From the NCBI GenBank assembly GCA_004293045.1, contig RDXY01000021.1, positions 1-32,327 of the forward strand: DNA of 32,327 nt, read 5' to 3'. Both the position numbers and the translations under genes were made by a program. Below the pieces are notes generated by a model that saw nothing but the letters and a program-made list of their open reading frames with translations, had not been told where the DNA came from and ran no database searches. This stretch comes from Flavobacteriia bacterium. GTDB lineage: Bacteria; Bacteroidota; Bacteroidia; Flavobacteriales; Flavobacteriaceae. Within the stretch, counting starts at the first letter, position 1. Each line of letters begins with the position of its first letter. Of the stretch, positions 15,689-23,871 are shown in pieces.

Positions 15689-15696
15689 CAAAAGTA
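15689..15696 (-). promoter_or_regulatory. -7 promoter element (TACTTTTG)
   Basis: Exact TAnnTTTG match on the minus strand, 20 bases before ATG 15668. It supports that start over the upstream TTG at 15701. Confidence 0.6.
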
Positions 15697-15791
15697 ATCA
15701 ATATTTAAAACTTTTATTATTGAAAATCACGATTGTTGATAAATAGTTTATTGAATTAAATGATAAAGGAAAAAATGTTTTTTGAATTTAC

Positions 15792-15799
15792 TATTTTTG
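15792..15799 (+). promoter_or_regulatory. -7 promoter element of trxB (TATTTTTG)
   Basis: Exact TAnnTTTG match 22 bases before the trxB ATG. Together with the element at 15689-15696 it forms a divergent promoter region of about 150 bases. Confidence 0.65.
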
Positions 15800-15821
15800 C
15801 TTAGAATTAAAATAAATCATC

Positions 15822-16769
15822 ATGTTAAACGAAATAGAAAAAGTAAAATGCCTAATTATAGGTTCTGGTCCTGCAGGATATACTGCAGCAATTTATGCAG
15901 CTAGAGCTAATATGAATCCTGTTTTATATCAAGGAACACAACCAGGTGGCCAATTAACAACCACTAATGAAGTAGAAAACTGGCCGGGAAATCCGGAAGG
16001 AATTACAGGTCCTGAAATGATGATAGGTTTACAAAAGCAAGCACAACGTTTTGGAACAGATGTTCGAGATGGTTGGGCTACAAAAGTTGATTTTAGTTCA
16101 GAACCTCATAAAGTATGGATCAATGATGCAAAAGAAATTCATGCTGATACAGTAATTATTTCAACAGGTGCCACTGCTAAATATTTAGGTTTACCTTCAG
16201 AACAACATTATTTACAAACGGGTGGTGGCGTTTCTGCTTGCGCAGTTTGTGATGGTTTTTTCTATAGAAATCAAGAAGTGGTAATTGTTGGAGCAGGGGA
16301 TAGTGCTTGTGAAGAAGCACATTATTTATCTAAATTATGTAAGAAAGTTACTATGTTAGTTAGAAGTGAAAAATTTAGAGCTTCTAAAATTATGGAACAA
16401 CGTGTAAAAAACACTGAAAATATTACCATTTTAATGAATCATGATACGATAGAGGTTTTAGGTGACGGACAAGTGGTTACAGGTGTTAAAGCTAAAAACA
16501 AAACTACAAATGAAGATTTTGAAATTCCTGCAACTGGATTTTTTGTAGCCATTGGTCATAAACCAAACACAGATATTTTTGCAGAATATTTAACATTAGA
16601 TGAAACTGGTTATATCGTCAATATACCAGGTTCATCAAAGACAAACATTCCAGGAGTTTTTGTTGGTGGCGATGCTGCAGATCATGTATACAGACAAGCG
16701 ATTACAGCAGCAGGAACAGGTTGTATGGCCGCCTTAGATGCAGAAAGATATTTAGCAAGCAAACATTAA
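15822..16769 (+). CDS. trxB: thioredoxin-disulfide reductase
   Basis: The 315-residue flavoprotein uses NADPH to reduce thioredoxin in the cytoplasm. The FAD-binding motif GSGPAG is at 14-19, the redox-active pair C140-AVC-143 sits in the family's CAVCDG motif, and the NADPH-binding GAGDSACEEA begins near residue 157. The C-terminal FAD motif reads IPGVFVGGDAADHVYRQAITAAGTG. Length is normal for the low-molecular-weight type. Its own -7 element and a hairpin terminator (16790-16816) frame it as a single transcript. Confidence 0.97.
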   Translation: MLNEIEKVKCLIIGSGPAGYTAAIYAARANMNPVLYQGTQPGGQLTTTNEVENWPGNPEGITGPEMMIGLQKQAQRFGTDVRDGWATKVDFSSEPHKVWINDAKEIHADTVIISTGATAKYLGLPSEQHYLQTGGGVSACAVCDGFFYRNQEVVIVGAGDSACEEAHYLSKLCKKVTMLVRSEKFRASKIMEQRVKNTENITILMNHDTIEVLGDGQVVTGVKAKNKTTNEDFEIPATGFFVAIGHKPNTDIFAEYLTLDETGYIVNIPGSSKTNIPGVFVGGDAADHVYRQAITAAGTGCMAALDAERYLASKH

Positions 16770-16789
16770 TTTTTACACCTATTTATATG

Positions 16790-16816
16790 AAAATCGGATT
16801 TTTACATCCGATTTTT
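16790..16816 (+). terminator. rho-independent terminator after trxB
   Basis: AAAATCGGAT (16790-16799) and ATCCGATTTT (16806-16815) make a perfect 10-bp stem with a 6-base loop; the T-run ends at 16816. Confidence 0.8.
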
Positions 16817-16864
16817 GTATTATAAATACCTAATTTGGCTTGATTTTTGATAATCTATTTTGAA

Positions 16865-16876
16865 GCGAAACTTCGC
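16865..16876 (+). promoter_or_regulatory. small hairpin in the lipoprotein leader
   Basis: GCGAA-AC-TTCGC forms a 5-bp stem with a 2-base loop, 9 bases before the preferred ATG at 16886. It might affect translation, but may be chance. Confidence 0.3.
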
Positions 16877-16885
16877 AGAAAAACA

Positions 16886-17626
16886 ATGAAAAATTTAGTA
16901 GTAATTCTTTTCCTTTTATTAATTGGTTGTGCGCAACCATTAGTCTTTGAGCGTAAACAATATAATTCATCTTATCAACCAAATTATAATTCAACTTATA
17001 ATTCTGCAAAAATTAAAATGGAAGTTTTGGAAGCCAAAAATGACGAAAATATTAATAAAATTATTTTCGATAATATTAAAGAAATATCCAATTTTATTGA
17101 CAATCAAAATTTAACTATAAATAATTACAATCAATTAACAAAAGAGTTTGTTGAAGTGTATAAGAATGCAAAAAATAGTAAACCAGAAAACAATCTTAAA
17201 AACTGGAATTTTGAATTGGAATCTAATGTTGAATTTGAAACAGAAGAATTTGTAAATATTGGGATTAATTACTCCACATCTTATGGAGATATAAATGGAT
17301 TTGGAGGAAAACGGTCATTAATATTTAATAAGCAAACAGGAAATCAATTAAAAAATGAAAATATTTTTTCAAACCTTTCGGCTGTTTCTAAATTAGTTGA
17401 GGATAAGTTTAGAGATAAGTATAATGTAAACTCTACGGTAAGTTTAAATCAGCAAGGTTTTTGTTTTGAAAACAATAGGTTTTATCTTACCAATAATATT
17501 TTTTTTACAATTGAAGGTGTAAAATTCTTATATAATATAAATGAGATTTCTTCTTATGATAAAGGATTTTTCGAAGTGTTTGTAACCTATCAGGATATCG
17601 ATAAATACCTTTTACTTAATAATTAA
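16886..17626 (+). CDS. lipoprotein with RsiV/PdaC-like (DUF4163/DUF3298-type) domain
   Basis: The 246-residue product has a lipoprotein signal (MKNLVVILFLLLIGC, lipobox LIGC, Cys15). After a low-complexity Asn/Tyr/Ser linker comes a domain like that of RsiV and PdaC. Its features are a strand-rich FELESNVEFETEEFVNIGINYSTSYGDINGFGG (about 107-140), then FNKQTGNQLKNENIF and a C-terminal ligand-binding-like half. In Bacillus, such domains bind lysozyme or occur in peptidoglycan deacetylases, but no catalytic deacetylase domain is present. ATG 16886 is chosen over 16847 because only it places the signal peptide at the N-terminus. It is probably monocistronic. The family assignment comes from pattern, with moderate certainty. 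Confidence 0.7.
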   Translation: MKNLVVILFLLLIGCAQPLVFERKQYNSSYQPNYNSTYNSAKIKMEVLEAKNDENINKIIFDNIKEISNFIDNQNLTINNYNQLTKEFVEVYKNAKNSKPENNLKNWNFELESNVEFETEEFVNIGINYSTSYGDINGFGGKRSLIFNKQTGNQLKNENIFSNLSAVSKLVEDKFRDKYNVNSTVSLNQQGFCFENNRFYLTNNIFFTIEGVKFLYNINEISSYDKGFFEVFVTYQDIDKYLLLNN

Positions 17627-17646
17627 TATTAAAAAAATAACTTTCT

Positions 17647-17654
17647 TACCTTTG
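17647..17654 (+). promoter_or_regulatory. -7 promoter element (TACCTTTG)
   Basis: Exact TAnnTTTG match 38 bases before the ArsC-like start, implying a leader of about 31 bases for the ArsC-like/EamA pair. Confidence 0.6.
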
Positions 17655-17691
17655 TGTTTTAATTTATTATTCTAAGAACAAATCAAAACAC

Positions 17692-18048
17692 ATGCGAAAA
17701 ATATATTATTTAGCTTCTTGCGATACTTGTAGAAAAATAATTAAATCATTGCCTTCAACAGCAGATTTAGCATTTCATGATATTCGTCAAAATCCTATAA
17801 CTGTAGCAGAGCTAGAATTTATGCGCCAACTTTCAGGAAGTTACGAAGCACTTTTTAGTAAAAAAGCCCAGTTATATAAAGAAAAAGGACTAAAAAACAT
17901 CACGCTAACAGAAGACGATTATAAAAAATATATTTTGGAACATTATACTTTTTTGAGTCGCCCTGTAGTGATTTTAGATGACGAAATTTTTATTGGCAAT
18001 AGTCAACCTAATGTTTTAAAATTGCAAAAAGCGCTAAGTAATGAATAG
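17692..18048 (+). CDS. ArsC/Spx-family thioredoxin-fold protein
   Basis: The 118-residue protein has the ArsC/Spx/YffB fold: MRKIYYLASCDTCRK with a CxxC at 10-13 near the N-terminus, and SRPVVILDDEIFIGN (about 89-103) with the conserved Arg-Pro. True arsenate reductases of this family have one catalytic Cys and three Arg. The CxxC here is closer to Spx and YffB, so arsenate reduction should not be assumed. It could be a glutathione- or thioredoxin-linked reductase. Its last 8 bases overlap the start of the EamA transporter, so the two genes are translationally coupled. Confidence 0.83.
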   Translation: MRKIYYLASCDTCRKIIKSLPSTADLAFHDIRQNPITVAELEFMRQLSGSYEALFSKKAQLYKEKGLKNITLTEDDYKKYILEHYTFLSRPVVILDDEIFIGNSQPNVLKLQKALSNE

Positions 18049-18937
18049 TCGTTTTTGGGCGTTGGTTTGCGCTTGGATTGTAGCTATCATTTATGGAGTT
18101 ACCTTTACAGTTGCCAAAGATGTAATGCCAAAGTATGTTGATGCTTATGGTTTTATTGTGTTGCGAGTGGCTGGCGCAACAGTATTGTTTTGGTTGGTTT
18201 CTTTTCTTGGACCTAAAGAGAAAATAGCAAAAAACGATTTTCTGCGTATTGCTGCTTGTGCCTTTTTTGGAGTAGCATTTAATATGTTGACTTTTTTTAA
18301 AGGATTAAGTTATACCTCTCCAATTATGGGTGCTGTTTTAATGGTAACTACTCCAATGATTGTTTTATTTCTTTCATCAATACTTATAAAAGAAAAAATG
18401 CAGTCAAAAAAAATTATAGGAATTCTTTTAGGCCTAGCAGGAACAATTACTTTAATTTTATACGGAAAAGCCTTAAATAATGCACCGAATGCTGCTTTAG
18501 GGAATTTATTAGTATTTGTAAATGCCGTTTCATACGCTTTTTACCTAATTTTTGTTAAGAAGTTAATGGATAAATACAATGCATTTACGTTTGTAAAATA
18601 CATATATTTATTTGGGTTTTTTATGGTGTTGCCATTTGGATATCACGATTTACAAGTGGTAAACTGGAACGGAATACCTTTAGATATTATTCTGAAAATT
18701 GGATTTGTAGTTATTTTTTCTACCTTTTTTACTTATTTGCTGAACTTAATTTCCATGCGAAATTTAAAACCAACCACTGTAGCTGTTTTTATTTATTTAC
18801 AACCTTTTTTCGCTACGATTTTTGCTATTGGTTTAGGTAAAGACAATTTGAATGCGGTGAAACTAGTTTCAGCAATATTAATTTTTGTTGGGGTTTATTT
18901 GGTGATTCAGAAAAAGAAGGAGCCTCGTTACGACTAA
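18041..18937 (+). CDS. EamA-family (DMT) transporter
   Basis: The 298-residue membrane protein has ten predicted spans, the two-times-five EamA repeat of the drug/metabolite transporter superfamily. The first repeat covers about 5-140 (LVCAWIVAIIYGVTFTVAKDVMP) and the second about 150-290 (ALGNLLVFVNAVSYAFYLIFVKKLM, ending with IFVGVYLVIQKKK). Family members export amino acids, purines or other metabolites, and the substrate here is unknown. The start codon overlaps the preceding stop by 8 bases, so expression is tied to the ArsC/Spx-like gene. Confidence 0.9.
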   Translation: MNSRFWALVCAWIVAIIYGVTFTVAKDVMPKYVDAYGFIVLRVAGATVLFWLVSFLGPKEKIAKNDFLRIAACAFFGVAFNMLTFFKGLSYTSPIMGAVLMVTTPMIVLFLSSILIKEKMQSKKIIGILLGLAGTITLILYGKALNNAPNAALGNLLVFVNAVSYAFYLIFVKKLMDKYNAFTFVKYIYLFGFFMVLPFGYHDLQVVNWNGIPLDIILKIGFVVIFSTFFTYLLNLISMRNLKPTTVAVFIYLQPFFATIFAIGLGKDNLNAVKLVSAILIFVGVYLVIQKKKEPRYD

Positions 18938-18991
18938 TCACTTTTTACTAATCACTAAAAAAACTTATCTTTACACTTTTTATAAAAATAT
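18938..18991 (+). repeat. short junction spacer with repeated TAATCACT words
   Basis: TAATCACT appears twice, separated by TTTTTAC, and is followed by a run of seven A. A TATCTTTA (18966-18973) one base off the -7 consensus lies after it and may start the yicC transcript. Confidence 0.4.
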
Positions 18992-19852
18992 ATGATACTA
19001 TCAATGACCGGTTTTGGTAAAGCAAGTTTGCAATTAGCTACCAAAAAAATTACAGTCGAAGTTAAATCTTTAAATAGCAAAGGGCTTGATTTGAATACAC
19101 GTATGCCTTCTGTTTTCAGAGAAAACGAATTAGCATTAAGAAATCTTTTAGCTCAAAAGTTAGAGCGAGGAAAAGTAGATTTTTCATTATATGTTGAGGT
19201 AACTGGCGAAGAAACATTTTCAAAAATCAATGCACCAATTGTAAAAGCATATATGGCTCAAATGAAAGCTATTTTACCTGATGCTAACGAAATAGAATTA
19301 ATGAAAATGGCTGTAAGAATGCCAGATACCATGAAAACGGAACGTGAAGAAATGGATCCAAATGAATGGAGACAAATTCAAACAGTAATTGATGAAGCTA
19401 TAGAAAATATGTTATCTTTCAGAACTTCTGAAGGCGCTTCTTTAGAAAAAGAATTTACTTTACGTATCGAAAATATAAGAAGTTATATGAACCAGGCATT
19501 GGCTTTAGATCCAGAAAGAGTAACGGCTATAAAAGAACGTTTACAAACTGCAATTGACGAGTTAAAAGTAAATGTTGATACGAATCGTTTTGAACAAGAA
19601 TTGATTTATTATTTAGAAAAATTAGATATTACAGAGGAAAAAGTTCGTTTGACCAATCATTTAGATTATTTCTTACAAACGTTAAATGGAAATGAAGCCA
19701 ATGGAAGAAAATTAGGATTCATCACTCAAGAAATGGGTAGAGAAATCAATACTATGGGATCCAAATCAAACCACGCCGAAATGCAAAAATTAGTAGTAAT
19801 GATGAAAGATGAATTGGAAAAAATTAAAGAGCAAGTATTGAACGTTCTTTAA
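18992..19852 (+). CDS. yicC: YicC-family endoribonuclease
   Basis: The 286-residue protein has the full YicC layout. The N-terminal YicC domain opens with MILSMTGFGKASLQ and contains EVKSLNSKGLDLNTRMPSVFRENE. The C-terminal DUF1732 region ends with FLQTLNGNEANGRKLGFITQEMGREINTMGSKS. E. coli YicC acts on small RNAs and has endoribonuclease activity; YloC is the Bacillus relative. The usual neighbour is gmk, which follows here after a 91-base spacer, as in many bacteria. Confidence 0.94.
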   Translation: MILSMTGFGKASLQLATKKITVEVKSLNSKGLDLNTRMPSVFRENELALRNLLAQKLERGKVDFSLYVEVTGEETFSKINAPIVKAYMAQMKAILPDANEIELMKMAVRMPDTMKTEREEMDPNEWRQIQTVIDEAIENMLSFRTSEGASLEKEFTLRIENIRSYMNQALALDPERVTAIKERLQTAIDELKVNVDTNRFEQELIYYLEKLDITEEKVRLTNHLDYFLQTLNGNEANGRKLGFITQEMGREINTMGSKSNHAEMQKLVVMMKDELEKIKEQVLNVL

Positions 19853-19943
19853 AGCTATATGCCGTAAGCATTAGGCTTTAGGCAAAAGTTAAATATTAAA
19901 TTCAAGCTTATAGCATATTGCTTAAAGCCAAAAGCTTAAAAAA
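19853..19943 (+). repeat. low-complexity junction spacer between yicC and gmk
   Basis: Left arm words GCCGTAAGCATTAGGCTTTAGGC and right arm words TATAGCATATTGCTTAAAGCC are roughly complementary. The right arm ends AAGCTTAAAAAA at the gmk ATG. The word family (AAGCTTAAAGC) also appears before the DEAD-like gene at 12159-12175. Confidence 0.55.
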
Positions 19944-20516
19944 ATGAATCAAGGAAAATTATTAGTATTCTCAGCTCCGTCAGGATCAGGAAAAACAACT
20001 ATAGTAAGACATTTATTAGATCAAGAAGATTTAAATTTAGAATTTTCTATTTCTTGCACCACTCGTGAACCAAGAGGCCAAGAAGTACACGGCAAAGACT
20101 ATTATTTTATTTCTTTAGAAGAATTTAAAAAACATATTAAAGCAGAAGATTTTGTGGAATGGGAAGAGGTGTACCGAGATAATTTTTACGGAACTTTAAA
20201 AAGCGAAGTCGAACGTATTTGGGCAAAAGGTAAAAACGTAATTTTTGATATTGATGTGGCGGGCGGACTTCGAATAAAATCAAAATTCAAACAAGAAACA
20301 TTAGCGGTATTTGTAAAACCACCAAGTATCGACGAGTTAAAAATTAGACTAAAAAAACGTTCTACAGAAAGTGAGGATAAAATTAATATGCGGATCGCAA
20401 AAGCATCGGTGGAATTAGCTACCGCACCACAATTCGATACCATAATCAAAAATTATGATTTAGATGTTGCCAAAGTGGATGCTTATAATTTAGTTAAGGA
20501 ATTTGTGAATAAATAG
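19944..20516 (+). CDS. gmk: guanylate kinase
   Basis: The 190-residue enzyme phosphorylates GMP with ATP to GDP in purine nucleotide synthesis. The P-loop SAPSGSGKTT is at residues 10-19. The GMP-binding region SISCTTREPRGQEVHGKDYYFIS follows near 33-55, and VIFDIDVAGGLRIK near 100-113 marks the core beta strand. Length is usual for the bacterial enzyme (190-205). It stands between yicC and nadD on the same strand, with low-complexity spacers on both sides. Confidence 0.97.
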   Translation: MNQGKLLVFSAPSGSGKTTIVRHLLDQEDLNLEFSISCTTREPRGQEVHGKDYYFISLEEFKKHIKAEDFVEWEEVYRDNFYGTLKSEVERIWAKGKNVIFDIDVAGGLRIKSKFKQETLAVFVKPPSIDELKIRLKKRSTESEDKINMRIAKASVELATAPQFDTIIKNYDLDVAKVDAYNLVKEFVNK

Positions 20517-20599
20517 GTAAAAGGTAATGGGTATATGGTAAAAGGTATTTAATACCAATTAGCCCAACACCCAACATCCAACACCCAACACCAAAAAAA
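20517..20599 (+). repeat. low-complexity inverted-arm spacer between gmk and nadD
   Basis: The left arm is G-rich on this strand (GGTAAAAGGTAATGGG, GGTAAAAGGT). The right arm is C-rich (CCCAACACCCAACATCCAAC). The centre is a perfect GGTATT-T-AATACC (20544-20556). The right arm ends ACACCAAAAAAA at the nadD ATG. It is the clearest example of the spacer type. Confidence 0.6.
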
Positions 20600-21181
20600 A
20601 TGAAAATAGGATTATATTTCGGAACGTTTAATCCCATACATATTGGGCATTTAATTATTGCCAATCATATGGCGGAGCATTCCGATTTAGATCAAATTTG
20701 GCTGGTGGTAACGCCACACAATCCACACAAACAAAAAAACACGTTGTTAGACGACTATCATCGTTTGCATATGGTGCATTTGGCCACGGAAGATTTTACA
20801 AAAATTAAACCTTCGGATATTGAGTTTAAATTGCCTCAGCCCAATTATACCATTAATACCTTGGTGCATTTGCAAGAGAAACATCCTAAATACGAATTTT
20901 CATTAATAATGGGTGAAGACAATTTAAATTCCCTTCATAAATGGAAAAACTACGAAGCCATTTTAAAACATCATGATATTTATGTATATCCACGATTACA
21001 TTCTGGTGAAATAGAGGAACAATTTGTTAATAATTCTAAAATTCAAAGGATTGAGGCACCAGTTGTCGAATTATCATCAACATTCATCCGTGAAAATATT
21101 AAAAATGATAAAAACGTAATTCCAATGCTACCTCATAAAGTTTGGGAATATGTTGAACATAATTTGTTTTATAAGAAGTAA
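20600..21181 (+). CDS. nadD: nicotinate-nucleotide adenylyltransferase
   Basis: The 193-residue enzyme transfers AMP from ATP to nicotinate mononucleotide, making deamido-NAD in the NAD pathway. The nucleotidyltransferase motif GTFNPIHIGH is at 8-17, and the C-terminal ELSSTFIREN (about 161-170) supplies the ISSTxIR motif. Length is normal. The enzyme feeds NAD supply; ligA, also in the window, uses NAD, but the two are 8 kb apart and not obviously co-regulated. Confidence 0.96.
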   Translation: MKIGLYFGTFNPIHIGHLIIANHMAEHSDLDQIWLVVTPHNPHKQKNTLLDDYHRLHMVHLATEDFTKIKPSDIEFKLPQPNYTINTLVHLQEKHPKYEFSLIMGEDNLNSLHKWKNYEAILKHHDIYVYPRLHSGEIEEQFVNNSKIQRIEAPVVELSSTFIRENIKNDKNVIPMLPHKVWEYVEHNLFYKK

Positions 21182-21241
21182 TGAAAATAATTAGCCATAT
21201 TTCTTAACATTCCTTTATCATTTGTGCTTTGCTTTAAGTAG

Positions 21242-21249
21242 TATTTTTG
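21242..21249 (+). promoter_or_regulatory. promoter of the YqhD-type gene (TATTTTTG)
   Basis: Exact TAnnTTTG match, with TTG at 21222-21224 placed 17 bases upstream as the -33 element. Start of transcription is expected about 12-13 bases before the ATG at 21269. Confidence 0.65.
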
Positions 21250-21268
21250 TTAACTAAATAAATATATC

Positions 21269-22435
21269 ATGTTAAACTTCGAGTTATACAATCCTACCAA
21301 TTATATTTTTGGTAAAAATCAAATAGAAAAATTAGCAAATTTAATTCCAGCCCATGCAAAAGTTCTTTTAGCGTATGGTGGTGGAAGTATCTTTAAAAAT
21401 GGCATTCATAAACAAGTTACGGAGCACTTAAAAGGTTTTGAAGTTATTGAATTTGGTGGTATCGAACCCAATCCACATTTTGAAACTTTAATGAAAGCCG
21501 TAGAAATTATTCGTACTGAAAAAATCACTTTTATTTTAGCTGTTGGCGGTGGAAGTGTTATTGATGGGGTGAAATTTATTTCAGGTGCTGTAAATTATGA
21601 AGGAAATGCAATTGATATTCTTAAAAACAGAATTTTATTTAAAGATATTTCAAAAATAATTCCTTTTGGAACAGTATTAACATTACCTGCTACGGGTTCT
21701 GAAATGAATTCGGGTGCTGTAATTACGATAGATGCCACACAAGAAAAACTAACATTAGGTGGAAGTGCTTTGTTTCCTCAATTTTCTATTTGTGATCCAA
21801 CAGTAATTCAATCGTTACCTAAAAGACAACTTCAAAATGGTGTAGTAGATGCTTTTACCCATGTTTTAGAGCAATATTTAACCTTTCCGCAAGACGCAAT
21901 GTTACAAGACCGAATTTCTGAAGGTATATTACAAACATTAGTCGAAATTGGTCCAAAAGTTGTTGAAAATCCTACCGATTATAAATTAGCATCTAATTTT
22001 ATGTGGTGTGCTACAATGGCTTTAAATGGATTGATACAAAAAGGTGTTGCATCAGATTGGGCCACACACATGATTGGTCACGAATTAACCGCTTTATACG
22101 AAATTGACCACGCAAGAACTTTAGCAATTATAGGTCCGAATTTATATCGAGTGATGTTTGATTCTAAAAAAGAAAAATTAGCACAATTTGGTGAAAGCGT
22201 GTTTAATCTAAAAGGAACTTCAACGGAAGAAATTGCTGATAAAGCTATTGATAAATTAGTATCGTTCTTACAAGAAATGGGAATGGAAACCAAACTTTCT
22301 CAAGCAACTACAAATTATTCCGACACCGCTAACTTCATTGTAAATCGCTTTGAAGAAAGAGGTTGGAAAGCTTTAGGTGAAAAACAAAATATTACGTTAG
22401 AAAAAGTTAAAGAAATTGTGGAAAGGAGTTATTAA
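21269..22435 (+). CDS. yqhD: iron-containing/zinc alcohol dehydrogenase, YqhD type
   Basis: The 388-residue cytoplasmic enzyme belongs to the iron-containing alcohol dehydrogenase family (group III). Metal ligands fall at D194, H198, H267 and H281, the same numbers as in E. coli YqhD. The cofactor motif GGGS occurs at 37-40 and 93-96, with D99 following; YqhD uses NADPH to reduce toxic short-chain aldehydes. Overall length (388) also agrees. The gene has its own promoter and a terminator at 22470-22507, so it is a single transcript. Butanol dehydrogenase (BdhA) is the close alternative name, and substrate range cannot be read here. Confidence 0.9.
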   Translation: MLNFELYNPTNYIFGKNQIEKLANLIPAHAKVLLAYGGGSIFKNGIHKQVTEHLKGFEVIEFGGIEPNPHFETLMKAVEIIRTEKITFILAVGGGSVIDGVKFISGAVNYEGNAIDILKNRILFKDISKIIPFGTVLTLPATGSEMNSGAVITIDATQEKLTLGGSALFPQFSICDPTVIQSLPKRQLQNGVVDAFTHVLEQYLTFPQDAMLQDRISEGILQTLVEIGPKVVENPTDYKLASNFMWCATMALNGLIQKGVASDWATHMIGHELTALYEIDHARTLAIIGPNLYRVMFDSKKEKLAQFGESVFNLKGTSTEEIADKAIDKLVSFLQEMGMETKLSQATTNYSDTANFIVNRFEERGWKALGEKQNITLEKVKEIVERSY

Positions 22436-22469
22436 ATAAAGAAGCAAAGTAGCTAAGTAACAATGTAAA

Positions 22470-22507
22470 AAAAGCGTCCAAGAAATTTATCTTGAGACGC
22501 TTTTTAC
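22470..22507 (+). terminator. rho-independent terminator after the YqhD-type gene
   Basis: AAAAAGCGTCCAAGA pairs with TCTTGAGACGCTTTTT, one internal mismatch, with a short AT loop. The word AAGTAGCTAAGTAAC before it and AAACTACTAACTAAACTAC after it are again roughly complementary, so the stem may extend. Confidence 0.75.
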
Positions 22508-22754
22508 AAACAAAAAACTACTAACTAAACTACTTTTATTATTTTTTAATCGATATAATAGTATTTTCAATAGTCGTGCCAGAAAATGCATCTTCACAAA
22601 TAATTAACACTTATTATTAATCCCAAAACCAATTTCAATGTCAAAATTTACATTTAATTTTTTTTTAGGATTTTAAGTATTAAAATTGATATGAAATTTT
22701 GATATTGTTTTTTGTTGCTGAAAAGTGTATTTTTGAAGTTCATAATTTTAAAAT
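22508..22754. other. gene-free stretch before gpsA
   Basis: This stretch holds no convincing gene. On the minus strand a 23-codon frame (ending in IENTIISIKK just before TAA, about 22541-22612) looks faintly protein-like but has stops directly upstream, so it may be a relic. The last 50 bases carry the gpsA promoter. The rest is AT-rich with no repeats I could pair. Confidence 0.4.
22728..22735 (+). promoter_or_regulatory. promoter of gpsA (TATTTTTG)
   Basis: Exact TAnnTTTG match, with TTG at 22705-22707 exactly 20 bases upstream. It precedes the gpsA ATG by 19 bases. Confidence 0.65.
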
Positions 22755-23750
22755 ATGGTAAGCAACAAAAAATTTGCAGTTATAGGTGGCGGGAGTTGGG
22801 CAACAGCTATTGCCAAAATGTTATGTGAAAATCAAGAAAAAATTGCTTGGTATATGCGTAGTACTTATGCTTTAGAGCATTTGAAACAACAAAAACACAA
22901 TCCAAATTATTTAAGTTCTGTTGCTTTTGATACTAATAAATTACAGCTTACAAACGATATTAATGAGGCCATTCAGTTTGCAGATGTAGTTATTTTTGCT
23001 ATTCCATCTGCTTTTTTAAGTGCAGAATTAGAAAAAATGACGGTATCTTTAGAAGGAAAAATAATTTTTTCTGCTATTAAAGGTATTGTACCAGAAACAA
23101 GTTTAATTGTAGGCGAACATTTTCATAATATATATTCAATTCCTTACGAAAATATAGGCGTAATTACAGGACCTTGTCACGCAGAAGAAGTAGCTCTGGA
23201 ACGTTTGTCGTATTTAACTATTGCTTGTGCAGACCAAGAAAAAGCCAAATATGTTGCTAAAAATTTAGCATCGTATTACATAAAAACTAAAACGTCTGAT
23301 GATATTGTAGGCACCGAATACGCTGCGGTTTTAAAGAATATCTATTCAATTGCTGCGGGTATTGCTCACGGATTAGGTTATGGAGATAACTTTCAAGCCG
23401 TTTTAATGAGTAACGCCATTCGTGAAATGAAAAAATTCATTCGCAAAGTGCATAAAATGAAACGTAATATTAACGACTCCGCTTATTTAGGCGATTTGTT
23501 AGTAACTGGCTATTCTGTTTTTTCAAGAAACCGAATGTTTGGAAATATGATAGGCAAGGGTTACACAGTAAAATCTGCGCAAATGGAAATGAGTATGGTG
23601 GCGGAAGGCTATTATGCTTGTAAAAGTGCTTATAATTTAAATCTAGAATACAAAGCCAAAACGCCAATTATTGATGCGGTTTATCAAATTTTATACGAAG
23701 GTAAAAATGCCAAAAGTGTATTTAATAAATTAACTGAAAAGTTGGATTAG
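22755..23750 (+). CDS. gpsA: glycerol-3-phosphate dehydrogenase [NAD(P)+]
   Basis: The 331-residue enzyme reduces dihydroxyacetone phosphate to glycerol 3-phosphate for phospholipid synthesis. The Rossmann motif GGGSWATA is at 11-18, substrate-binding K109 sits in SAIKG, the family's GP(S)HAEEVA appears as GPCHAEEVA (139-147), and the catalytic lysine is K194 in AAVLKNIYSIAAG. Length is typical. It is followed by priA after a 121-base inverted-arm spacer. Confidence 0.96.
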   Translation: MVSNKKFAVIGGGSWATAIAKMLCENQEKIAWYMRSTYALEHLKQQKHNPNYLSSVAFDTNKLQLTNDINEAIQFADVVIFAIPSAFLSAELEKMTVSLEGKIIFSAIKGIVPETSLIVGEHFHNIYSIPYENIGVITGPCHAEEVALERLSYLTIACADQEKAKYVAKNLASYYIKTKTSDDIVGTEYAAVLKNIYSIAAGIAHGLGYGDNFQAVLMSNAIREMKKFIRKVHKMKRNINDSAYLGDLLVTGYSVFSRNRMFGNMIGKGYTVKSAQMEMSMVAEGYYACKSAYNLNLEYKAKTPIIDAVYQILYEGKNAKSVFNKLTEKLD

Positions 23751-23871
23751 TAAAAAGGTTTAAGGCAAAAGGTTTATGGTAAAAGGTAAAAGTTACGTTT
23801 AACTTATTTTAACCTTAAATCCAATACCCAATACCTTTAACCCTTCACCCAATACCCTATACCAAAAAAAC
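23751..23871 (+). repeat. low-complexity inverted-arm spacer between gpsA and priA
   Basis: The left arm repeats AAGGTTTAAGG and GGTAAAAGGTAAAAG. The right arm repeats AACCTTAAATCC, CCAATACCC and CCTTTAACCC. The centre is AAGTTA-CGTT-TAACTT (23790-23805), a perfect 6-bp stem. The right arm ends ATACCAAAAAAAC at the priA ATG. It shares words with the spacers at 10914 and 20517. Confidence 0.6.

Noticed and set aside
15669..15701. longer start of the PF07929 protein
   Set aside because: The -7 element at 15689-15696 lies within it, so this part would not be in the transcript.
16835..16850. TTGGCTTGATTTTTGAT, a second sigma-54-like sequence
   Set aside because: The -12 doublet is GA instead of GC and the -24 part matches only in TGGC, so it is below what I accept.
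22541..22612. minus-strand 23-codon frame ending in IENTIISIKK
   Set aside because: Three stop codons in a row lie just upstream and there is only a GTG start, so at most a relic of an older gene; listed only in the gene-free stretch.
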